From: Pseudonocardia broussonetiae
GTDB lineage: Bacteria > Actinomycetota > Actinomycetes > Mycobacteriales > Pseudonocardiaceae
Length of the DNA stretch: 64,000 nucleotides
Direction of reading: 5' to 3'
Assembly: GCF_013155125.1 (NCBI RefSeq)
Contig: NZ_CP053564.1
Span: 1,929,501-1,993,500, forward strand
Of this stretch, positions 1-9,329 are shown piece by piece. The notes beneath the pieces are model-generated. The model had not been told where the DNA came from. It was given only the letters and a program-made list of their open reading frames with translations, and did not search any database. The position numbers and the translations under genes were made by a program. How positions within the stretch are numbered: position 1 is the stretch's first letter; each line of letters opens with the position of its first letter.

Positions 1-1
1 G

Positions 2-1228
2 GTGCCCGACTACGAGATCCGCGTCGACCGCGACGTCTGCTACTCCGACATCCAGTACCTCTGGCTGGGCCGCGACGTCGACCGGCACGTCTTCCCCTAC
101 GTCTCCGGCTCGATCACCCCCGACGGGCAGCTCGTCGGCGGTGTCGTCGAGTACCCGGTGCTCACCGGCCTGCTGATCTGGGCGGGCGCGTACTTCGTGC
201 AGACCGACGGCGGGTTCCTCCTGGCCTCGGCGCTGCTGATGGCCCCGTTCGGGCTGCTCACGGGCTGGATGCTCGGGCGGATGGCGCGCTGGCGGGCGCT
301 GCTGTGGGCCGTCGGGCCACCGCTGGTGCTCTACGCCTTCCACAACTGGGACCTGCCCGTCGTCGCCTGCGCGGTGGGGGCGATCTACGTGGTGCACGGG
401 CGCGGCACCGACCGCGCGCTCGTCGACCGCGCCACCGTCGCCGCCGTCCTGCTCGGCCTGGGCTTCGCGCTCAAGCTCTACCCGGGCGCGTTCGTGCTGC
501 CCCTGGCGCTGCACGTCCTCGCGCACAACCGGCCCGGAGCGCTCGACTGGTTCGGCGCGCTGCGGGTCGCGCTGGCCGCCGCGGGCACGGTCGTGCTGGT
601 CAACCTGCCGTTCGCGCTGGTCGGCTACGAGGGCTGGCGGGCGTCGTTCACCTTCCAGCAGCTGCGCAACGTCGACCTCACGACCAACTCGATCTGGTAC
701 TGGGGGTTCCGGCCGGAGTCGAACCCGGAGAACGTCGAGTTCCAGGACGCGATCGACGTCCTGTCGCCGGCGCTGGTGCTGCTGTCGTTCGCGGTGGCCG
801 CGGCCGTGGGCTGGTGGCGGTTCCGGCGCGCCGGCCGCTACCCGTGGATCGGCGTGAGCGCGGCGATGCTGTGCGGGTTCATGCTCCTGCACAAGGTCCA
901 CTCGCCGCAGTACACGCTGTGGCTGCTGCCGTTCCTGGTGCTGCTCGCGGTGCCGTGGAGCTGGATCGCGGCCTACCTGGTGGCCGACGCGGTGATGGGG
1001 ATCGGGATCTTCCGCTGGTTCTACGCGTTCAAGGCCGGCACGGGCGGCATCTACGACGGGCTGGCGGCGCAGGCCGTCGCCGTCGGCGTGTGGGGCCGGG
1101 CGGTGCTGCTCGTCGTGCTGTTCGTGATGTTCCTGCGGCTGCCCGAGCCCTTCGACGGCGGGCCGCCCGACGCTGACGGCGTCACTTCCAGGCGAACACC
1201 GGTTGTTCCAGGTGGGCCACCCGCGTAG
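2..1228 (+). CDS. GT87/DUF2029-type polytopic membrane glycosyltransferase, 5'-truncated by window edge
   Basis: A hydrophobic polytopic protein with many membrane segments and the conserved stretch EYPVLTG near its start. It aligns by eye with the minus-strand protein at 1775-3334: [22 protein letters not shown] and the [22 protein letters not shown] block occur in the same order. The paralog has about 120 residues before EYPVLTG but this one only about 48, so the first membrane helix and true start lie left of the window and the GTG at base 2 is only the first in-frame start available. The GT87 family uses polyprenyl-phosphate sugar donors on the outer membrane face; an envelope glycan role is inferred. 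Its 3' end overlaps the convergent Nudix gene by 47 bases. Confidence 0.75.
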   Translation: MPDYEIRVDRDVCYSDIQYLWLGRDVDRHVFPYVSGSITPDGQLVGGVVEYPVLTGLLIWAGAYFVQTDGGFLLASALLMAPFGLLTGWMLGRMARWRALLWAVGPPLVLYAFHNWDLPVVACAVGAIYVVHGRGTDRALVDRATVAAVLLGLGFALKLYPGAFVLPLALHVLAHNRPGALDWFGALRVALAAAGTVVLVNLPFALVGYEGWRASFTFQQLRNVDLTTNSIWYWGFRPESNPENVEFQDAIDVLSPALVLLSFAVAAAVGWWRFRRAGRYPWIGVSAAMLCGFMLLHKVHSPQYTLWLLPFLVLLAVPWSWIAAYLVADAVMGIGIFRWFYAFKAGTGGIYDGLAAQAVAVGVWGRAVLLVVLFVMFLRLPEPFDGGPPDADGVTSRRTPVVPGGPPA

Positions 1229-1778
1229 GCCTGCCGTGGAGGACCACCTCCCGGAACTGGTGCAGCACCGCGCCGGTGGGGGCGTGCACGAACCGGTCGA
1301 ACAGCGGCACCTGGATCACCGGCGCGTCCGACTCGGGGATCGTCAGGAACCGCGGCTCCACGTCGATCAGAGTGAGCGGCACCCGGTGCACCGCGCCGAC
1401 CTCGTCCGGGTTGGGCGTCAGCTCGCCGACGGCGCCCGCCCACAGCACGACGGGGGTGATGACGTAGCCGGAGCGGGTGGCGTAGTCGTCGAGGACGCCG
1501 AGCTCGGTCGACTCGTCGAGCCCCAGGCCCAGCTCCTCGAACAGCTCGCGGCGCGCGGTCTCGCCGGCGTCCTCGCCCGGGTCGGTCCGCCCGCCGGGCA
1601 GCGCCCACTGGCCGGAGTGGCCGCGCAGCGTCGGCGCGCGGCGGGTGAGCAGGAACGCGGGGCCGTCGTCCTCCTCGATGAGGGTGATGGCCACCGCCGA
1701 GCGCTTGAGGTCGCGGCGCTCGATCGGCCGCGGCGTGAACGCCGCCAGCGCGGCCACGACGTCCTCGCGCGCGGTCAC
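1182..1778 (-). CDS. Nudix hydrolase (CoA pyrophosphatase-like)
   Basis: A 198-residue protein with a complete Nudix box, G-x5-E-x7-RE-xx-EE-x-G, read as GRTDPGE followed seven residues later by RELFEELG. The flanking region [18 protein letters not shown] resembles the NUDT7/CoA-diphosphatase subgroup, so hydrolysis of CoA or another nucleoside diphosphate derivative is the likely reaction; the substrate is inferred. The start is the GTG at 1776-1778, which overlaps the TGA of the upstream membrane protein (GTGA), implying translational coupling. It is the last gene of the minus-strand run DUF5318, ponA, GT87, Nudix. An in-frame reading continues upstream into the neighbour but carries no family features there. 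Confidence 0.88.
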   Translation of the reverse strand: MTAREDVVAALAAFTPRPIERRDLKRSAVAITLIEEDDGPAFLLTRRAPTLRGHSGQWALPGGRTDPGEDAGETARRELFEELGLGLDESTELGVLDDYATRSGYVITPVVLWAGAVGELTPNPDEVGAVHRVPLTLIDVEPRFLTIPESDAPVIQVPLFDRFVHAPTGAVLHQFREVVLHGRPTRVAHLEQPVFAWK

Positions 1779-3334
1779 GCCGGCACCGCCGCACGGGCGA
1801 CGGGCGCGGACGCGGACGGGCGCGCGGGCCAGTCGGGGTCCTCGACGCCGACCATCCGCACCGGGTCGGTGGCCGGCACCAGCACCGAGCGGACGACGAG
1901 CACGCACAGCCCGACGACGGCGGCGTCGCGCAGCAGCACCGCGCCGAGGAACCAGTCCGGGGGCAGGCCCATGTTCGCGGGCGTCAGGTAGTAGTACATC
2001 CGCGGCACCCAGACCAGCGCGTCGACGAGCATCCAGGCCAGCAGGATGCGGGCCCGGGGCAGCGCCAGCACTGCCAGCGGCACCAGCCACAGCGAGTACT
2101 GCGGGCTCCACACCTTGTTGACCAGCAGGAACGAGGCGACGACGAGGAACGCCAGCGAGGCGAGCCGCGGCGTGCGCGGGGCCCACCAGGCCAGCGCCGC
2201 GATGGCCGCGCAGCACAGCACGAAGAGCACGAGCGAGACGGCGTTGAGCACGGTCGGAGCCTGCCCCGCGGCGAGCTCCCCGTCGAACCCGGGCCAGCCG
2301 CTGAAGTGGCTCACGGCGAAGTAGAGGGAGTCGGGGTCGGCCGGGCGGGTCTGGTTGAGGCGGAAGAACTCCCACCACCCCGTCGGCCACGCCAGCGCCA
2401 CGGGCAGGTTGACCGCGACCACCGCGACGACGGCCGCTCCGGCCGTGCGCAGTGCGACGCCGAGGCCGCCGTCGTGCCGGCGGCGCAGCCCGACCAGGAC
2501 CACCGGCCCGAGCAGCAGCAGCGGGTAGAACTTGAACCCGCCGCCGATGCCCAGCAGCACCCCGGCGAGCAGCGGGCGTCCGCGCGCCAGCGCGAGCATC
2601 GCGGCGGTGGCGGCGCCGACCGCGAGCGTGTCGAAGTTGGTGAACGCGTGCACCGCCACCAGCGGGGACAGCGCCACCAGCACGGCGTCCCAGGGGCGCG
2701 AGGGCCGCAGCGCGTGCACGGCCCACACCGCGACCAGCCAGGCCAGCGCGAGCCAGGCCGCCGACACGTCGAAGTACACGACGACCGGCAGGGCCGTCGG
2801 GAGCCAGCCGACCGCGTCGGCCAGGCTCCGCCAGCCGTCGGCCACGCGCGCGGCCGCCCACTGGTGGAAGCCGGTGAGCACCGGGTACTCCATGTACCGC
2901 ACGACCTCGTCGGGCTGCCCGGCGTTCTCGAACCACGGGTCGCGGTAGGGCAGGGCGGCCGGGTCGTCGAGGTTCTCGATGGCCCACAGCGGGACCGTGT
3001 CGGAGTAGCACATCGCCACGTACTGGCGGTTCTCCCGCCAGTCGAGCGCGAGCGCGCCGTCGTCGGTGCGGTACTGCTGCAGGCACGGCGACTTGCCGAG
3101 CCAGCCCAGCGCGAGCACGGCCACCGCCACCAGCAGCACCACCCGCAGCGGCGTCCAGAACGCGGAGCGCCCGATCAGCGCGTGGCGCCCCAGTGGCCCC
3201 CCGACGACCCGGCTGGCCGCGGTGGCCAGCGGGTCGGTCCACGTGGGCACGACCCGGACGGGGGGACGGCCGGGCTCCGGCGCGTACTGCGTGCCGGACC
3301 CGCCGGGCCGGGACGCGGGGTCGGGACGGCTCAC
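1775..3334 (-). CDS. GT87/DUF2029-type polytopic membrane glycosyltransferase
   Basis: A 519-residue protein with a charged cytoplasmic N-terminus of about 60 residues and roughly ten hydrophobic segments. It carries [21 protein letters not shown] and [14 protein letters not shown], typical of the actinobacterial GT87 family, and corresponds by position to the membrane protein that follows ponA1 in Mycobacterium (Rv0051). The GTG start at 3334 overlaps the ponA stop codon (GTGA) and its own stop overlaps the Nudix start in the same way, so the three genes are translationally coupled. Together with ponA this suggests a role in building or decorating the cell envelope; donor and acceptor are unknown. 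Confidence 0.85.
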   Translation of the reverse strand: MSRPDPASRPGGSGTQYAPEPGRPPVRVVPTWTDPLATAASRVVGGPLGRHALIGRSAFWTPLRVVLLVAVAVLALGWLGKSPCLQQYRTDDGALALDWRENRQYVAMCYSDTVPLWAIENLDDPAALPYRDPWFENAGQPDEVVRYMEYPVLTGFHQWAAARVADGWRSLADAVGWLPTALPVVVYFDVSAAWLALAWLVAVWAVHALRPSRPWDAVLVALSPLVAVHAFTNFDTLAVGAATAAMLALARGRPLLAGVLLGIGGGFKFYPLLLLGPVVLVGLRRRHDGGLGVALRTAGAAVVAVVAVNLPVALAWPTGWWEFFRLNQTRPADPDSLYFAVSHFSGWPGFDGELAAGQAPTVLNAVSLVLFVLCCAAIAALAWWAPRTPRLASLAFLVVASFLLVNKVWSPQYSLWLVPLAVLALPRARILLAWMLVDALVWVPRMYYYLTPANMGLPPDWFLGAVLLRDAAVVGLCVLVVRSVLVPATDPVRMVGVEDPDWPARPSASAPVARAAVPA

Positions 3335-5877
3335 CCGCTGCCGGGGAAGACCCCGAACGACGGGTCGTCGCCCGAGTCGTTGCTGTCTGCGCCGTTGTCC
3401 CCGTCGTTGCCGCCGCCGTTGTCGCCGCCGTTCCCGTTGTCCCCGTCGTTGCCGCCGCCGTTGCCGTTGCCGCTGTCCCCGGAGCCGGAGCCGGGGTCGG
3501 AACCGGATCCGGAGTCGGAGCCGTTGTCCCCGTCGCCGTTCTCGTCGCCGTCGCCGCTGTCGGAGCTCTCGTCGCGGGAGCTCTCGTCGTCGGAGTCGGG
3601 GCTCGCGGTCGGCTCCGCCCTGGGCGCGGCGCCCAGCGCCACGAACGGCGGGAACGCCTCGTTCGGGGTGCCGCGCAGCGCGCCGTTCATGTAGCTCTGC
3701 CAGATCGAGCCGGGGACCATCCGGCCGTAGATCGGCGAGCCGCCCGCGGTCTGGATCGGCTTGCTGGTGTCGGTGCCCACCCAGACGGCGGTGGCCAGGG
3801 ACGGCGTGTAGCCGACCATCCAGGCGTCCTTGTTCTGCCGGTCGAGCGTCGGGTGCTGCTGCGTGCCGGTCTTGCCGGCGACGACGCGGCCGCCGGACAG
3901 CCCGATCCGCGAGGTCGGGGCGACGTCGAGCATCGACTCGGTGACGTTGCGGGCGATCTGCGGGTCGATCCGCTGCTCGCCCTGGCTCTCGGCGCGCTCG
4001 TAGAGCACGCGCCCGTCGGCCGCCGTGACCCGCGAGACCAGGAACGGCTCGTGGTAGACCCCGCCCGCGGCGAGCGTGGCGTAGGCCGAGGCCATGTCGA
4101 TCGGGTGGACGTCCTGGTCGCCGAGCGAGACGCCGCCGCGGGCCTCGGTGACCTGGTTCTCCGGGATGCCCAGCGCGTGCGCGGTGTCGATGACGCGCTG
4201 CGGGCCCGCGTCCAGCCCGAGCTGGTAGAAGATCGTGTTGATCGACCGCGTCATGGCCGTCTGGATCGTGCAGCGGGCGCAGTCGAAGCCCTCGGAGTTG
4301 TCGACGACGGTGCCGGCGAGCGTCTGCCCCGACGAGCCGTCGTAGGTGCTCCCGAGGCCGATCGAGGGGTCGGCGGCCATCGCCGCGGCCAGCACGAACG
4401 GCTTGAACGACGAGCCCGGCGGGCGCAGGCCCTGCCCGGCGTAGTCGGTGCCCTGGCCGTCGCTGCCGCCGTAGTAGGACTGGACGGCGCCGGTGCGCGG
4501 GTCGATCGCGACGAGCGCGGTGCGCAGGTCGGGGTCCTCGCCCTCGAGCTGGCGCTTGACGGCCTCGACCGCCTCGGCCTGCCGGCGGGGGTCGACGGTG
4601 GTGGTGACCGTCAGGCCCTCGGTGTTGAACTCGTTCTCGGTGACGATCCCGCGGGCGATCACCTCGTCGCGCGCCCGCGCGTAGATGTGGCCGCGGTCGT
4701 CGGCCGGGATGCCCTCGAGGGCCGGCGCCTCGGGCAGCCAGTTCGTCGGGAACACGTCGGCGGCCCGCTCCTGCGGGGTGATGAACTGCGCGTCGACCAT
4801 CTGGTCCATGACGTAGGTCCAGCGCCGCTGCGAGCCCTCCAGGTCCTTCGCCGGGTCCCAGCGCGAGGGCGCCTGGATCATGCCGGCGAGCATCGCGCCC
4901 TCGGAGACCGTCAGGTCGCCGACGTCCTTGCCGAAGAAGGACTGGCTGGCCGCCTGGATGCCGTAGGAGCTGCGGCCCATGTAGATGACGTTGAGGTAGT
5001 TCTCGAGGATCTCGTCCTTGGTCTGCTCACGGGTGATCTTGACCGCGAGCACGACCTCCTTGTACTTGCGGACGAGCGAGAAGTCGTCGTCGCCGGTGAT
5101 CACCTTGACGTACTGCTGGGTGATCGTCGAACCGCCGCCGACGCCGCCGGTGAGCTGGTTGTAGACCGCGCGCAGGATGCCGGTGATGTCGAAGCCGGGG
5201 TCGCTGTAGAACGACCGGTTCTCCGCGGCCAGCACGGCGTTGCGGACGGGCTCGGGGATCTCGTCGAGCAGCACGACCCGGCGGTTGACGCCCTCGGGCC
5301 GGACGGTGGCCAGCGGCGTGCCGTCGGCGAAGGTGAACTGCGAGACCTGGTCGACGGCGAGCTCGTCGGACGACGGCACCGGGAAGATCAGCCAGCCGAT
5401 GACGAACGCGAGGACCGGACCCAGGATCATCAGGCCGAGCAGGACGTAGACCGCGCGGCGGACGCGGGCCCAGGCGCTGCGACGGCGCGGGGCGGGCGTC
5501 CGGCGCTCGGGACGCCCGGTGTCCGGACGCTCGGCGAGCGCGACGGCGTGGTTGCGGGCCACCGCGGCCGAGGCGGTCTCCTCGTGAGTGAGCAGCGGCA
5601 TGTCGCCCGAGCGGTAGGGCGCGCGCTCCTCGGGCGCCGGGGGCCGGGGCTGGATGCGCTGGGGCGGCACCCGGCCGGGCGGCGGGGTGGCCGGGCCGCC
5701 CTGTCGCGGGCGGGCGCCGGGCGGCGGGCCGTAGCCGGGCGGGCCCTGCTGCGGGCCGGCCCCGCGGTACTGCGGGGGAGGCGGGGGGAAGGGCGGGCCC
5801 GGCCGGCGACCGGGTGGCAGGTCCGCTCCGCCGGGGCGGGGGCCCCCGCCGGGACGGTGGTCGCGCTGGTCGGTCAC
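3331..5877 (-). CDS. ponA: Bifunctional class A penicillin-binding protein (PBP1A/PonA1 type)
   Basis: An 848-residue peptidoglycan synthase. Residues 1-140 are a Pro/Gly-rich cytoplasmic tail, about 143-166 the single membrane anchor. The GT51 glycosyltransferase domain shows [14 protein letters not shown] (catalytic Glu219) and [11 protein letters not shown]. The transpeptidase domain has all three penicillin-binding motifs: SSFK (Ser489, Lys492), SIN (Ser545, Asn547) and KTGT (669-672). A C-terminal tail of about 90 residues consists almost only of Asp, Asn, Gly and Ser and replaces the Pro-rich tail of mycobacterial PonA1. The GTG start at 5877 lies 55 bases after the DUF5318 gene; the stop overlaps the GT87 gene. 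Synteny with Rv0049-Rv0051 supports the assignment. Confidence 0.96.
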   Translation of the reverse strand: MTDQRDHRPGGGPRPGGADLPPGRRPGPPFPPPPPQYRGAGPQQGPPGYGPPPGARPRQGGPATPPPGRVPPQRIQPRPPAPEERAPYRSGDMPLLTHEETASAAVARNHAVALAERPDTGRPERRTPAPRRRSAWARVRRAVYVLLGLMILGPVLAFVIGWLIFPVPSSDELAVDQVSQFTFADGTPLATVRPEGVNRRVVLLDEIPEPVRNAVLAAENRSFYSDPGFDITGILRAVYNQLTGGVGGGSTITQQYVKVITGDDDFSLVRKYKEVVLAVKITREQTKDEILENYLNVIYMGRSSYGIQAASQSFFGKDVGDLTVSEGAMLAGMIQAPSRWDPAKDLEGSQRRWTYVMDQMVDAQFITPQERAADVFPTNWLPEAPALEGIPADDRGHIYARARDEVIARGIVTENEFNTEGLTVTTTVDPRRQAEAVEAVKRQLEGEDPDLRTALVAIDPRTGAVQSYYGGSDGQGTDYAGQGLRPPGSSFKPFVLAAAMAADPSIGLGSTYDGSSGQTLAGTVVDNSEGFDCARCTIQTAMTRSINTIFYQLGLDAGPQRVIDTAHALGIPENQVTEARGGVSLGDQDVHPIDMASAYATLAAGGVYHEPFLVSRVTAADGRVLYERAESQGEQRIDPQIARNVTESMLDVAPTSRIGLSGGRVVAGKTGTQQHPTLDRQNKDAWMVGYTPSLATAVWVGTDTSKPIQTAGGSPIYGRMVPGSIWQSYMNGALRGTPNEAFPPFVALGAAPRAEPTASPDSDDESSRDESSDSGDGDENGDGDNGSDSGSGSDPGSGSGDSGNGNGGGNDGDNGNGGDNGGGNDGDNGADSNDSGDDPSFGVFPGSG

Positions 5878-5932
5878 CAGTGGCTCCTGTGGATCGGGGG
5901 TGTCCGGTGCCCGCGCCGCGAGTGTGGGGAGA

Positions 5933-6328
5933 TCACTCGGCCGCGGTCCGGCGTCGCTTGGTCGTGGTCCCGGTGCCCAGGGCGTAGGACAGGACCAGGT
6001 GGTTCCAGCTGCACGTCCGGCAGACCTCGACGACGTAGACGGAGAAGTCGTCGTAGCGCTCGGCCAGCTCGTCGAGCTCGGCCGGCTTGCGCGCGGATCC
6101 CGACGCGTGCTTCAGGGAGTCGCCGAAGATCCACGACACCAGCGTGAGGTTCTCCTTGCGGCAGACCGGGCACGTCTGGTCGGTCTGCTCGCCGTGGAAC
6201 CGGGCGGCCCGCAGCAGGTAGGGGCTCGCGTCGCAGACCGACGCTGTCCCGACGCGTCCGGCGTGGACGTCGGCGAGCAGCGCCCGGCGCTGCAACGCGT
6301 AGTCGACCACCTGTCGCTGGGTGCGCAC
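5933..6328 (-). CDS. DUF5318 zinc-ribbon-like protein
   Basis: A 131-residue soluble protein beginning VRTQRQVVDYALQRRALLADV, the typical start of the actinobacterial DUF5318 family (mycobacterial Rv0049). Two CxxC pairs, CPVC and CRTC, the second in VEVCRTCSWNHL, suggest a bound zinc. The function of the family is not known. I chose the GTG at 6326-6328 because family similarity begins exactly there; the frame stays open further upstream but the extra residues are Arg/Pro-rich and unrelated. It is the first gene of the ponA operon, 55 bases ahead of ponA, and this pairing is conserved across actinobacteria. Confidence 0.88.
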   Translation of the reverse strand: MRTQRQVVDYALQRRALLADVHAGRVGTASVCDASPYLLRAARFHGEQTDQTCPVCRKENLTLVSWIFGDSLKHASGSARKPAELDELAERYDDFSVYVVEVCRTCSWNHLVLSYALGTGTTTKRRRTAAE

Positions 6329-6443
6329 CCGGTCAGGGTACGCGGGGTGCCGGACGGGCCGGGGAGAACGCCCGGTGACCGGCCGAGGGAGCACCCGGTG
6401 ATCACCCGTCCCGAGGTGACGGAGGTCTCGACACGTCGCGCAG

Positions 6444-6475
6444 ATGTATCGGCGCGATATGGTGGGGCGGTACAT
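6444..6475. promoter_or_regulatory. Candidate PadR operator upstream of padR-ino1
   Basis: TATCG-gcg-CGATA (6447-6459) is a perfect inverted repeat. It is embedded in a wider pair, ATGTA at 6444-6448 and TACAT at 6471-6475. ATGT/ACAT half-sites are what PadR proteins usually bind, and the site lies 48 bases before the PadR start codon, so autoregulation and control of the following ino1 gene are likely. The binding itself is inferred. Confidence 0.5.
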
Positions 6476-6522
6476 CGCACCGGGCGCCGCCCGCTGCGCC
6501 GCGCGTCGGGAGGAGGTCGGTC

Positions 6523-7095
6523 GTGCTCGAGCTGGCGATCCTCGGCCTGCTCCACGAGGCCCCCGTGCACGGCTACGAGCTGCGCAAGCAGCTCGGCGTC
6601 CGGCTGGGCGGGTTCCGGCTGTTCTCCTACGGCTCGCTCTACCCGGCGCTGCGCCGGCTCACCCGGGCCGGGCTGATCGTCGAGGACACCGCGCCCGAAC
6701 CGGATTCCGGCACGTGGTCGCGGCGGAGCAGGCGCGTCTACCGCATCACCGCGGAGGGCAAGGAGCGCTTCGCCGAGATGCTGTCCGAGTCCGGCCCCCA
6801 GTCGTGGGACGACGAGAGCTTCGGCGTGCACCTCGCCTTCTTCTCCCGCACCCCGGCCGAGGCCCGGATGCGGATCCTCGAGGGCCGGCGCCGGGCCGTC
6901 GAGGAGCGCCGGGAGGGCCTGCGCTCCGCACTGTCGCGGGCCAGCGCCGAGATCGACCGCTACACCCGTGAGCTGCACCAGCTCGGGCTCGACTCGTCCG
7001 AGCGCGAGGTCCGCTGGCTCAACGAACTGATCGAGAGCGAGCGGGCCGAGCTCCGCGACGCCCCCGCCACGCACGACCCGACCGATCCCCAGTGA
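6523..7095 (+). CDS. PadR-family transcriptional regulator
   Basis: A 190-residue DNA-binding protein. Residues 1-80 form the PadR winged helix ([24 protein letters not shown], then [18 protein letters not shown]), and the rest is a helical C-terminal dimerisation domain (PadR_C-like). The GTG start at 6523 is preceded by a clear ribosome site GGAGGAGG about 6 bases upstream. The gene lies 29 bases ahead of ino1 on the same strand, the same pairing as Rv0047c-Rv0046c in Mycobacterium, so it probably regulates inositol synthesis. A palindromic site suited to PadR lies upstream (6444-6475). The effector is unknown. Confidence 0.92.
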   Translation: MLELAILGLLHEAPVHGYELRKQLGVRLGGFRLFSYGSLYPALRRLTRAGLIVEDTAPEPDSGTWSRRSRRVYRITAEGKERFAEMLSESGPQSWDDESFGVHLAFFSRTPAEARMRILEGRRRAVEERREGLRSALSRASAEIDRYTRELHQLGLDSSEREVRWLNELIESERAELRDAPATHDPTDPQ

Positions 7096-7124
7096 GTGTT
7101 CGACCCAGTGAGAAGGAGCCGACC

Positions 7125-8204
7125 ATGAGTCAGGTTCGAGTCGCCATCGTCGGCGTCGGCAACTGCGCCGCGTCGCTCGTGCAGGGCGTCCAGTACTACG
7201 CGGACGCCGATCCGACGCAGCGCGTCCCCGGGCTGATGCACGTCGACTTCGGCGGGTACCACGTCCGCGACATCGAGTTCGTCGCCGCGTTCGACGTCGA
7301 CGCCAAGAAGGTCGGCCGCGACCTCTCCGAGGCCATCTCCGCCAGCGAGAACAACACGATCAAGATCGCCGACGTGCCGCCGCTGGACGTGCCGGTGCTG
7401 CGCGGCCACACCCTCGACGGCCTGGGCCGGTTCTACCGCGAGACGATCACCGAGTCCGACGAGTCGCCGGTCGACGTCGCGCAGGTGCTCCGCGACGTCC
7501 GCGCCGACGTGCTGGTGTCCTACCTGCCCGTGGGCAGCGAGGCGGCCGACCGCTTCTACGCGCAGGCCGCGATCGACGCGGGCGTCGGCTTCGTCAACGC
7601 GCTCCCGGTCTTCATCGCCTCGGACCCGGTGTGGGCCGAGAAGTTCCGCGCCGCGGGCGTCCCGATCGTCGGCGACGACATCAAGAGCCAGGTCGGCGCC
7701 ACCATCACGCACCGCGTGCTGGCGAAGCTGTTCGAGGACCGCGGCGTGCAGCTCGACCGCACGATGCAGCTCAACGTGGGCGGGAACATGGACTTCCTGA
7801 ACATGAAGGAGCTCGAGCGGCTGGAGAGCAAGAAGGTCTCCAAGACGCAGTCGGTCACCAGCCAGGTCGACCGCGACCTGGGCCGGGACAACGTGCACAT
7901 CGGCCCGTCGGACTACGTCGCGTGGCTCGACGACCGCAAGTGGGCCTACGTCCGGCTCGAGGGCCGCGCGTTCGGCGACGTCCCGCTGAACCTGGAGTAC
8001 AAGCTCGAGGTCTGGGACTCGCCCAACTCCGCCGGCATCATCATCGACGCCGTGCGCGCCGCCAAGCTCGCGATGGACCGCGGCATCGGCGGGCCGATCC
8101 TCTCGGCGAGCAGCTACTTCATGAAGTCCCCGCCGGAGCAGTACGGCGACGACGTGGCGCGTGACGCGGTCGAGGCGTTCATCCGGGGCGACCGGGACGA
8201 CTGA
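7125..8204 (+). CDS. ino1: Myo-inositol-1-phosphate synthase
   Basis: A 359-residue NAD-dependent enzyme that converts glucose 6-phosphate to inositol 3-phosphate, the precursor of phosphatidylinositol, mycothiol and related actinobacterial products. The N-terminal dinucleotide fold [16 protein letters not shown] and the conserved stretches [31 protein letters not shown] and [14 protein letters not shown] identify it. The ATG at 7125 follows AAGGAG by about 6 bases; an earlier in-frame GTG at 7092 overlaps the padR stop but has no ribosome site. It is followed by a long perfect hairpin that begins right after, and partly overlaps sequence repeated at, its stop codon. Confidence 0.96.
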   Translation: MSQVRVAIVGVGNCAASLVQGVQYYADADPTQRVPGLMHVDFGGYHVRDIEFVAAFDVDAKKVGRDLSEAISASENNTIKIADVPPLDVPVLRGHTLDGLGRFYRETITESDESPVDVAQVLRDVRADVLVSYLPVGSEAADRFYAQAAIDAGVGFVNALPVFIASDPVWAEKFRAAGVPIVGDDIKSQVGATITHRVLAKLFEDRGVQLDRTMQLNVGGNMDFLNMKELERLESKKVSKTQSVTSQVDRDLGRDNVHIGPSDYVAWLDDRKWAYVRLEGRAFGDVPLNLEYKLEVWDSPNSAGIIIDAVRAAKLAMDRGIGGPILSASSYFMKSPPEQYGDDVARDAVEAFIRGDRDD

Positions 8205-8215
8205 CCCCGACACTG

Positions 8216-8296
8216 ACCCCGACACGGTCACGACGAGACCCCGACTCGCGGGGCGGAAGCCCGCGAGTCGGGGTCTCGCTGCGTCCGTGTCGGGGT
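8216..8296. repeat. 81-base symmetrical palindrome (terminator-like), copy 1 of the CGAGTCGGGGTCTCG family
   Basis: Two nested perfect inverted repeats share one centre at 8256. The inner arms are 18 bases each (8235-8252 and 8260-8277, loop of 7); the outer arms ACCCCGACACGG (8216-8227) and CCGTGTCGGGGT (8285-8296) are 12 bases each, separated from the inner stem by 7 bases on both sides. The 12-mer CTGACCCCGACA is duplicated in tandem at 8201-8224, spanning the ino1 stop. It would act as an intrinsic terminator for ino1. Related sequences occur at 20768-20893 and 38968-39007. Confidence 0.85.
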
Positions 8297-8354
8297 GGGG
8301 CCCCGGTGCGGTGAAGCCGGTCACCGCCGCTCGTCGGCCGCCACCGCGCCCGTC

Positions 8355-8360
8355 TAGCCT
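8355..8360 (+). promoter_or_regulatory. Candidate -10 (TAGCCT) of the DUF2520-panC-panD-coaX operon
   Basis: TAGCCT matches the actinobacterial TANNNT -10 element and lies after the ino1 hairpin. A start about 7 bases downstream would give a leader of roughly 70 bases. No convincing -35 is visible. Confidence 0.4.
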
Positions 8361-8435
8361 GTGCTCGCCGCCGACGAGGGCGGCACGACCGGTACCCGCC
8401 CAGCGCGGGACCGGAACGGGTGCGAGGAGATGGGC

Positions 8436-9329
8436 ATGGCTGCCGGCCGTCCTGCGCGGCTCGCCGTCGGAGTGGTCTCCGCCGGGCGGGTGGGCGCGGT
8501 CCTGGGGGCGGCGCTGGCCGCGGCGGGCCACCACGTCGTCGCCACGTCCGGGGTGTCGCGCGAGTCGGTGAAGCGGGCCGACGCCCTGCTGCCCGGCGTG
8601 CCGCTGGCCGCGCCCGACCAGGTCGTCACGGGGGCCGACCTCGCGCTGCTCGCCGTCCCCGACGACGTGCTGCCCGGCCTCGTCCGCGGGCTCGCCGCCG
8701 CCGGCTGCTTCCGCCCCGGCCAGATCGTCGTCCACACCTCCGGGGCGCACGGCGTGGGCGTGCTCGCGCCCGCCGCCGAGGAGGGCGTCCTGCCGCTCGC
8801 GCTGCACCCGGTGCTGACGTTCACCGGCCGCTCCGAGGACGTCGTGCGCCTGGGCGGCGCGTGCGTCGGGGTCACCGCGACCGAGGGCGACGAGGCCGGC
8901 TGGAGCGTCGGCGAGGCGCTCGTCGTCGAGATGGGGGCGGAGCCGGTCCGGGTGCCCGAGGACGTCCGCCCGCTCTACCACGCCGCGCTCGCCCACGGCG
9001 CGAACCACCTCGTCACGCTCGTGCGCGACTGCGCCGACCTGCTCGACCGCGCCGGCGTCCGCCCGGCCGAGCGCCTCATCGCGCCCCTGCTGTCCGCGGC
9101 CCTGGACAACGCGCTGCGCCACGGCGACCGCGCCCTGACCGGCCCCGTCGCGCGCGGCGACGCCGGCACCGTCGCGGTGCACCTGCGCGAGCTCGACGCC
9201 GTCGACCCCGACCTCGCCCGCACCTACCGCGTCCTCGCCGCCCGCACCGCGCACCGCGCGCAGGCGGCCGGGCTGCTCCCCGACCACGCCGCGCAGGAGG
9301 TCCTGCGCACCCTCACGGAGGACCAGTGA
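8436..9329 (+). CDS. Rossmann-fold DUF2520 oxidoreductase-like protein
   Basis: A 297-residue protein with an N-terminal dinucleotide-binding fold (VGVVSAGRVGAVLGAALAAAGH) followed by LLAVPDDVLPGLV and a helical DUF2520 C-terminal domain (HPVLTFTG, YHAALAHGANHLVTLV). The family (Rv3603c in Mycobacterium) is conserved next to panC and resembles ketopantoate reductase-like or F420/NADP-binding proteins; its reaction is not established. ATG at 8436 was chosen over the ATG at 8430 because AGGAG at 8425-8429 is ideally spaced from 8436 and touches 8430. Its TGA overlaps the panC GTG (GTGA). The location suggests a role linked to pantothenate synthesis. Confidence 0.85.
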   Translation: MAAGRPARLAVGVVSAGRVGAVLGAALAAAGHHVVATSGVSRESVKRADALLPGVPLAAPDQVVTGADLALLAVPDDVLPGLVRGLAAAGCFRPGQIVVHTSGAHGVGVLAPAAEEGVLPLALHPVLTFTGRSEDVVRLGGACVGVTATEGDEAGWSVGEALVVEMGAEPVRVPEDVRPLYHAALAHGANHLVTLVRDCADLLDRAGVRPAERLIAPLLSAALDNALRHGDRALTGPVARGDAGTVAVHLRELDAVDPDLARTYRVLAARTAHRAQAAGLLPDHAAQEVLRTLTEDQ

